Origin: Prolixibacteraceae bacterium UBA1413
GTDB taxonomy: Bacteria; Bacteroidota; Bacteroidia; Bacteroidales; Prolixibacteraceae
Direction of reading: 5' to 3'
Length of the DNA stretch: 64,000 nt
Assembly: GCA_002304925.1 (NCBI GenBank)
Contig: DBPT01000001.1
Coordinates: 1-64,000 of the forward strand
Under the pieces are notes generated by a model. It ran no database searches. It had not been told where the DNA came from and saw nothing but the letters and a program-made list of their open reading frames with translations. The translations under genes and the position numbers were made by a program. Shown here one piece after another: positions 60,769-64,000 of the stretch. Each line of letters opens with the position of its first letter. Position 1 is the stretch's first letter.

Positions 60769-63700
60769 ATGAGGTTTCTAAAACGCTTTTCGATAAGCAT
60801 CCATTTGGTTATTCTGTTTTTAGTTTTTCCGTTCACCGGGAGTGCAAAGATTCCCGGTGGCAAGACTCCCGAACAGAAGATTCTGAAAAATCTGAAAAAA
60901 TGGGTCTCTCCTTTTCCGGAGTGGAAACATACCGGGCGGTTTTCCCCTGATTCTGTTTTTGTACATACAGGTGAAAAGCGTTTGGAAGTTTTTTTCTCCC
61001 CAGCACTTTCCCATATTCCGGTCAGGGAGGAGCATTGTGTCCGGCTCCGGGAGTCGGTCAGGGATCTTCTGGGAAGGAAATACCGGGATTATGTGTTAGA
61101 AATGTTTGCCGGTAACTGGAGGGTGGAGGAACTGGTGCCCGACTATTTCAGGAATTCGCTTTCGGGTGATCTTTCACGCCGGGTTCCCTTAGGCAGGGGA
61201 ATGCGCATTCCGCTGGTCAAAAAGGCCGTTGAGCGCCCTGCGGAATCAGGGCTTTACAACAACAACATCGCCTTATGGAGCAGTCATGGCTGGTATTACG
61301 AGTCGAAGCTCGACCGCTGGGAGTGGCAGCGTGCGCGGCTCTTCGGAACCGTTGAGGATATATATACCAAAGGGTATGTGATGCCCTTTCTGGTACCCAT
61401 GCTCGAAAACAGCGGGGCCACGGTCCTGCTGCCAGTCGAGCGGGACTGGCAGCCCCGGGAGTTCATCACGGACAACGATGTTTCCACTGACGGGGGACAG
61501 GTTATCCTGCCTCAGGGAAAAGATTACCGGGTGATTTCTAAAGGTTTTATGATGGCCGACACCCTCTTCCCCGGTCAAAATCCTTTTGAGGCGGGGACCT
61601 CCCTGCTTTTTGAGTCCACGCCCGGTAGCAGGGAAGAGGTTCTCTTTTCTGCTTCTCCGGAACCCGGGGAATATGCGGTTTATCTCTCATGGCAGCGTTT
61701 TCCGGAGAGTTCTCAGGAAGTGAGGGTGACCGTTGCTTACAGCGGGGGCAGGGATACCCTATTGGTGAACCAGCGGATCGGGGGAGGCACCTGGGTATAC
61801 CTTGGAACCTATCTCTTTGGTCCCGAAGAGGGTAGTGGTCATTTCGGGGAGGGAGCCTTCACCCGGGAGACTGGCTTTGATAACGTTCCGGCAACGATAG
61901 ATTCCGGAGAAATACAAGAAGAGGGATCAACGGACGCCAAAGAAAAGAAAAGGGGGTTCGGTGCGGTGTCGGTGAGTCTTTCCGGGAAACCGGGGGAGGT
62001 TATTTCGGTGGATGCCGTACGTTTTGGCGGGGGAATGGGAAACGTGGCCCGTCGTCCGGGCGGAGCCGTGATTCCCAACCAGAAGTCGGCGACCGACGGA
62101 AGCACTCCTTCAGGGGAGGTGGCCACCACGGATTCCAACTGGTTTTCCTGGAAGACCAGCGGAAAGTCAAGGTACCGGGAGGGCGCGCGTTACTACCTGC
62201 AGTATGCGGGATTCCCCGATACCCTGGTATATAGCCTGAACGAAGGGAAAAACGACTACAACGACGACTACATGTCACGGGGCGAATGGGTCAACTACCT
62301 GGTGGGAAGTCCGGCAGGTCCCACAAAAAACAGGAATGTGGAAGGGCTGGGGATTCCCGTGGATCTGGCCTTTGCCTTCCATACCGATGCGGGGATCACC
62401 TCCGACGATTCGGTGATCGGAACCCTGGGGATTTACAGTACCTGGGCCGACGGGGGGGGTTTCCCCGACGGGAGTTCCCGGATGGCCAGCCGTGACTTGA
62501 CCGACCTGATCCAGACCCAGCTTGTGGAGGACATCAGGACCCTGTATAATCCGGACTGGACTCGCCGGGCTTTGTGGGACCGGCAATACTCCGAAGCGTG
62601 GCGTCCCAATGTGCCGGCAATGCTCCTGGAGTTGCTTTCGCATCAGAATCTTGCTGACATGCGTTTTGGCCTCGATCCCCGCTTCCGCTTTGACGTCAGC
62701 CGGGCTATCTACAAGGGCATGCTCCGCTTCCAGTCGTTTCGCGAAGGGAGGCCCTGTGTGGTGCATCCCCTGCCGATATCCCACTTTGCCATCCTGAGGG
62801 AGGGGGAGGAGATGGTAAAACTCTCCTGGAAACCCGTGGAGGATCCGCTGGAACCTTCCGCTATTCCCGGAGGGTATAAAGTATACCGCCGCTCCGGTAA
62901 CCTGGGGTGGAACCAGGGTGTGGAGGTCTCCGGCACCTCCTGTTCGCTTCCCCTTACACCCCGGGATGCTCCCTCCGATTTCAGAATCACCGCACTGAAC
63001 AGCGGGGGAGAAAGCTTTCCTGGTGAGGTCCTCTCAGCCGGATTCGTGGAAAACGCCAAAGGAACCGTATTAATCATTAATGCTTTTGACAGGGTGAGCG
63101 CCCCTGCCATTTTCGATACTCCTGAAAAAGCGGGTGTCGAGTGGTGGCACGACCGTGGCGTTCCCTGGATCGCCGAAACCATTGCTGCCGGCGACCAGTA
63201 TGATTTCAACCGGAAAAATCCGTGGACCGATGACGACAATCCCGGCTGGGGAAGCAGTTCAAACGAGATGGAAGATCTATGCATTCCCGGGAATAGTTTT
63301 GACTTCTCCCGGATCCACGGAAGAGCATTCAACAAAGCCGGGTACAACTTCGTGTCGGTAAGCGATGAGGTTTTTTCAGACGACAATTTTGATGTCTCGG
63401 GATACGCAGCAATCGATATTCTGCTGGGAGAGGAAAAATCCACACCTTCGCTGAAAGATCCGTCAAAAAAGGATTTTTCCATATATACCCCCGGATTGAT
63501 GCGCAAGATCAGCCAAGTGGCCGCCGGCGGCGGAAACCTTCTGATCACGGGAGCCTATCCCGGGACCGAACTGATGGAAACAGGAGATACCACAGCTCTT
63601 CAATTTGCGGCACGGGTGCTTCATTTTAAACCCCGCACAGGCCATGCCTCACGGAGAGGCGATTTCTATTCTGCCGATTACGGTAAACCGTGGTTCGCCC

Positions 63701-63948
63701 TGAAGGGACGATTCAACACCGGTTACTCCCCTGAGATCTATGGCGTGGAATCGCCCGACGGCATTGAACCTGCAGGAGGGGATGCCTTTACAGCATTCCG
63801 GTACGCAGACACCCACATCAGTGCCGGAGTAGCCTGGAAAGGCCCTTACCGAACCCTGGTGCTGGGATTTCCCCTCGAAACCATCCAGGATGAGGAAATA
63901 CGTGTACAGCTGGTGAAACAAGTGATGGACTTTTTTGAAGCAAAATGA
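60769..63948 (+). CDS. Large secreted protein with amidase-like and golvesin-type domains
   Basis: A 1,059-residue exported protein of the kind often labelled xanthan lyase or golvesin-domain protein in Bacteroidota. A signal peptide (ISIHLVILFLVFPFTGSAK) precedes an amidase_3-like fold interrupted by an insert. Its likely zinc residues are His in WSSHGWYYE (about 173) and His in AFHTDAGITS (about 537), and the catalytic Glu in MLLELLSHQN (about 620). The insert (about 260-470) is a golvesin-like beta domain (PGEYAVYLSWQRFPESSQEV, VSVDAVRFGGG). An FN3 domain (about 672-765) and a glutamine-amidotransferase-like C-terminal domain (VLIINAFDRVSAP onward) follow. Substrate is a guess: peptidoglycan peptide or a polymer ester/amide. 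The next gene overlaps by ATGA. Confidence 0.8.
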   Translation: MRFLKRFSISIHLVILFLVFPFTGSAKIPGGKTPEQKILKNLKKWVSPFPEWKHTGRFSPDSVFVHTGEKRLEVFFSPALSHIPVREEHCVRLRESVRDLLGRKYRDYVLEMFAGNWRVEELVPDYFRNSLSGDLSRRVPLGRGMRIPLVKKAVERPAESGLYNNNIALWSSHGWYYESKLDRWEWQRARLFGTVEDIYTKGYVMPFLVPMLENSGATVLLPVERDWQPREFITDNDVSTDGGQVILPQGKDYRVISKGFMMADTLFPGQNPFEAGTSLLFESTPGSREEVLFSASPEPGEYAVYLSWQRFPESSQEVRVTVAYSGGRDTLLVNQRIGGGTWVYLGTYLFGPEEGSGHFGEGAFTRETGFDNVPATIDSGEIQEEGSTDAKEKKRGFGAVSVSLSGKPGEVISVDAVRFGGGMGNVARRPGGAVIPNQKSATDGSTPSGEVATTDSNWFSWKTSGKSRYREGARYYLQYAGFPDTLVYSLNEGKNDYNDDYMSRGEWVNYLVGSPAGPTKNRNVEGLGIPVDLAFAFHTDAGITSDDSVIGTLGIYSTWADGGGFPDGSSRMASRDLTDLIQTQLVEDIRTLYNPDWTRRALWDRQYSEAWRPNVPAMLLELLSHQNLADMRFGLDPRFRFDVSRAIYKGMLRFQSFREGRPCVVHPLPISHFAILREGEEMVKLSWKPVEDPLEPSAIPGGYKVYRRSGNLGWNQGVEVSGTSCSLPLTPRDAPSDFRITALNSGGESFPGEVLSAGFVENAKGTVLIINAFDRVSAPAIFDTPEKAGVEWWHDRGVPWIAETIAAGDQYDFNRKNPWTDDDNPGWGSSSNEMEDLCIPGNSFDFSRIHGRAFNKAGYNFVSVSDEVFSDDNFDVSGYAAIDILLGEEKSTPSLKDPSKKDFSIYTPGLMRKISQVAAGGGNLLITGAYPGTELMETGDTTALQFAARVLHFKPRTGHASRRGDFYSADYGKPWFALKGRFNTGYSPEIYGVESPDGIEPAGGDAFTAFRYADTHISAGVAWKGPYRTLVLGFPLETIQDEEIRVQLVKQVMDFFEAK

Positions 63949-64000
63949 ATACCTTTTTGAAATTTGCTTTTCTGTGCTTCCTCCTGTTTGGGCGGCCCAC
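63945..64000 (+). CDS. Start of an exported protein, cut by the window edge
   Basis: ATG 63945 overlaps the previous stop. The 18 visible codons (MNTFLKFAFLCFLLFGRP) read as a signal peptide. No family can be given. Confidence 0.55.
   Translation, partial: MNTFLKFAFLCFLLFGRP

Noticed and set aside
62709..63548. 279-codon minus-strand frame opposite the golvesin-domain gene
   Set aside because: Serine/proline-rich antisense shadow without motif or promoter.
1..64000. tRNA, rRNA, tmRNA, CRISPR or insertion sequences
   Set aside because: Reading the intergenic stretches showed no cloverleaf-like segments, no regular spacer-repeat array and no transposase motifs. A tRNAscan or Infernal run would be needed to be sure.

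Overview
The window looks like a chromosome segment of an anaerobic, fermentative member of the Bacteroidota, most likely order Bacteroidales or a near relative. Three things point there. Many genes are preceded by the Bacteroidota sigma-factor -7 element TAnnTTTG, and Shine-Dalgarno sequences are mostly weak or absent. A secreted cellulase ends in a type IX secretion sorting domain. The gene families are typical of the group: DUF4369/DUF5106 thioredoxin-like proteins, golvesin-domain hydrolases, Tat-exported Gfo/Idh/MocA proteins, and a gamma subunit of the decarboxylase pump fused to a lamin-tail domain. No rRNA, tRNA, CRISPR array, intact insertion sequence or phage gene was seen.

Layout. 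Positions 1-11 kb hold glycan degradation: a GH42 beta-galactosidase, a RluA-type pseudouridine synthase, an SDR relic, a sensorless histidine kinase, a sodium/solute symporter, a GH78 rhamnosidase-like enzyme and two Tat-exported oxidoreductases. From 11 to 29 kb there are housekeeping and repair genes: a cytidylate-kinase-like protein, a ProC-like dehydrogenase, PhoH, MazG, a PAP2 phosphatase, a ~1,150-residue protein that is probably a PPi-type PEP carboxykinase, an EEP lipoprotein, UvrB, SmpB, and DNA polymerase IV divergent from a LexA-like XRE-S24 regulator. A sigma-factor/DUF4097 deletion chimera, a glycosyltransferase and a thioredoxin-like protein follow. From 29.4 to 39.1 kb lies one long same-strand array: rseC-rnfBCDGEA, then a class A penicillin-binding protein and a ClC transporter. 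From 39 to 54.5 kb are glyA, a HAD hydrolase, the secreted GH5 cellulase, an AddB-like nuclease, the three-gene pnt transhydrogenase operon, an aminotransferase, a CNNM protein and a CDF exporter. From 54.8 to 59.3 kb is the methylmalonyl-CoA operon. The end holds a 2-hydroxyacid dehydrogenase and a large golvesin/amidase-like secreted protein.

The energy genes form a coherent scheme. Rnf couples ferredoxin oxidation to NAD reduction and ion pumping. Pnt exchanges NADH and NADPH at the expense of ion-motive force. The methylmalonyl-CoA epimerase and decarboxylase genes belong to succinate-to-propionate fermentation with sodium export. A PPi-type PEP carboxykinase would feed carbon into that route through oxaloacetate.

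The most unusual items are two in-frame deletion relics (3299-3466 and 26319-26822), a pair of similar 17-bp dyads 24 bp apart between dinB and its likely repressor, an AT-richer pnt operon with a strong Shine-Dalgarno and a tandem 14-mer upstream, a ~1,150-residue candidate PPi-PEPCK, and a lamin-tail domain fused to the decarboxylase pump subunit. I did not find a clearly new multi-gene defence or mobile system.
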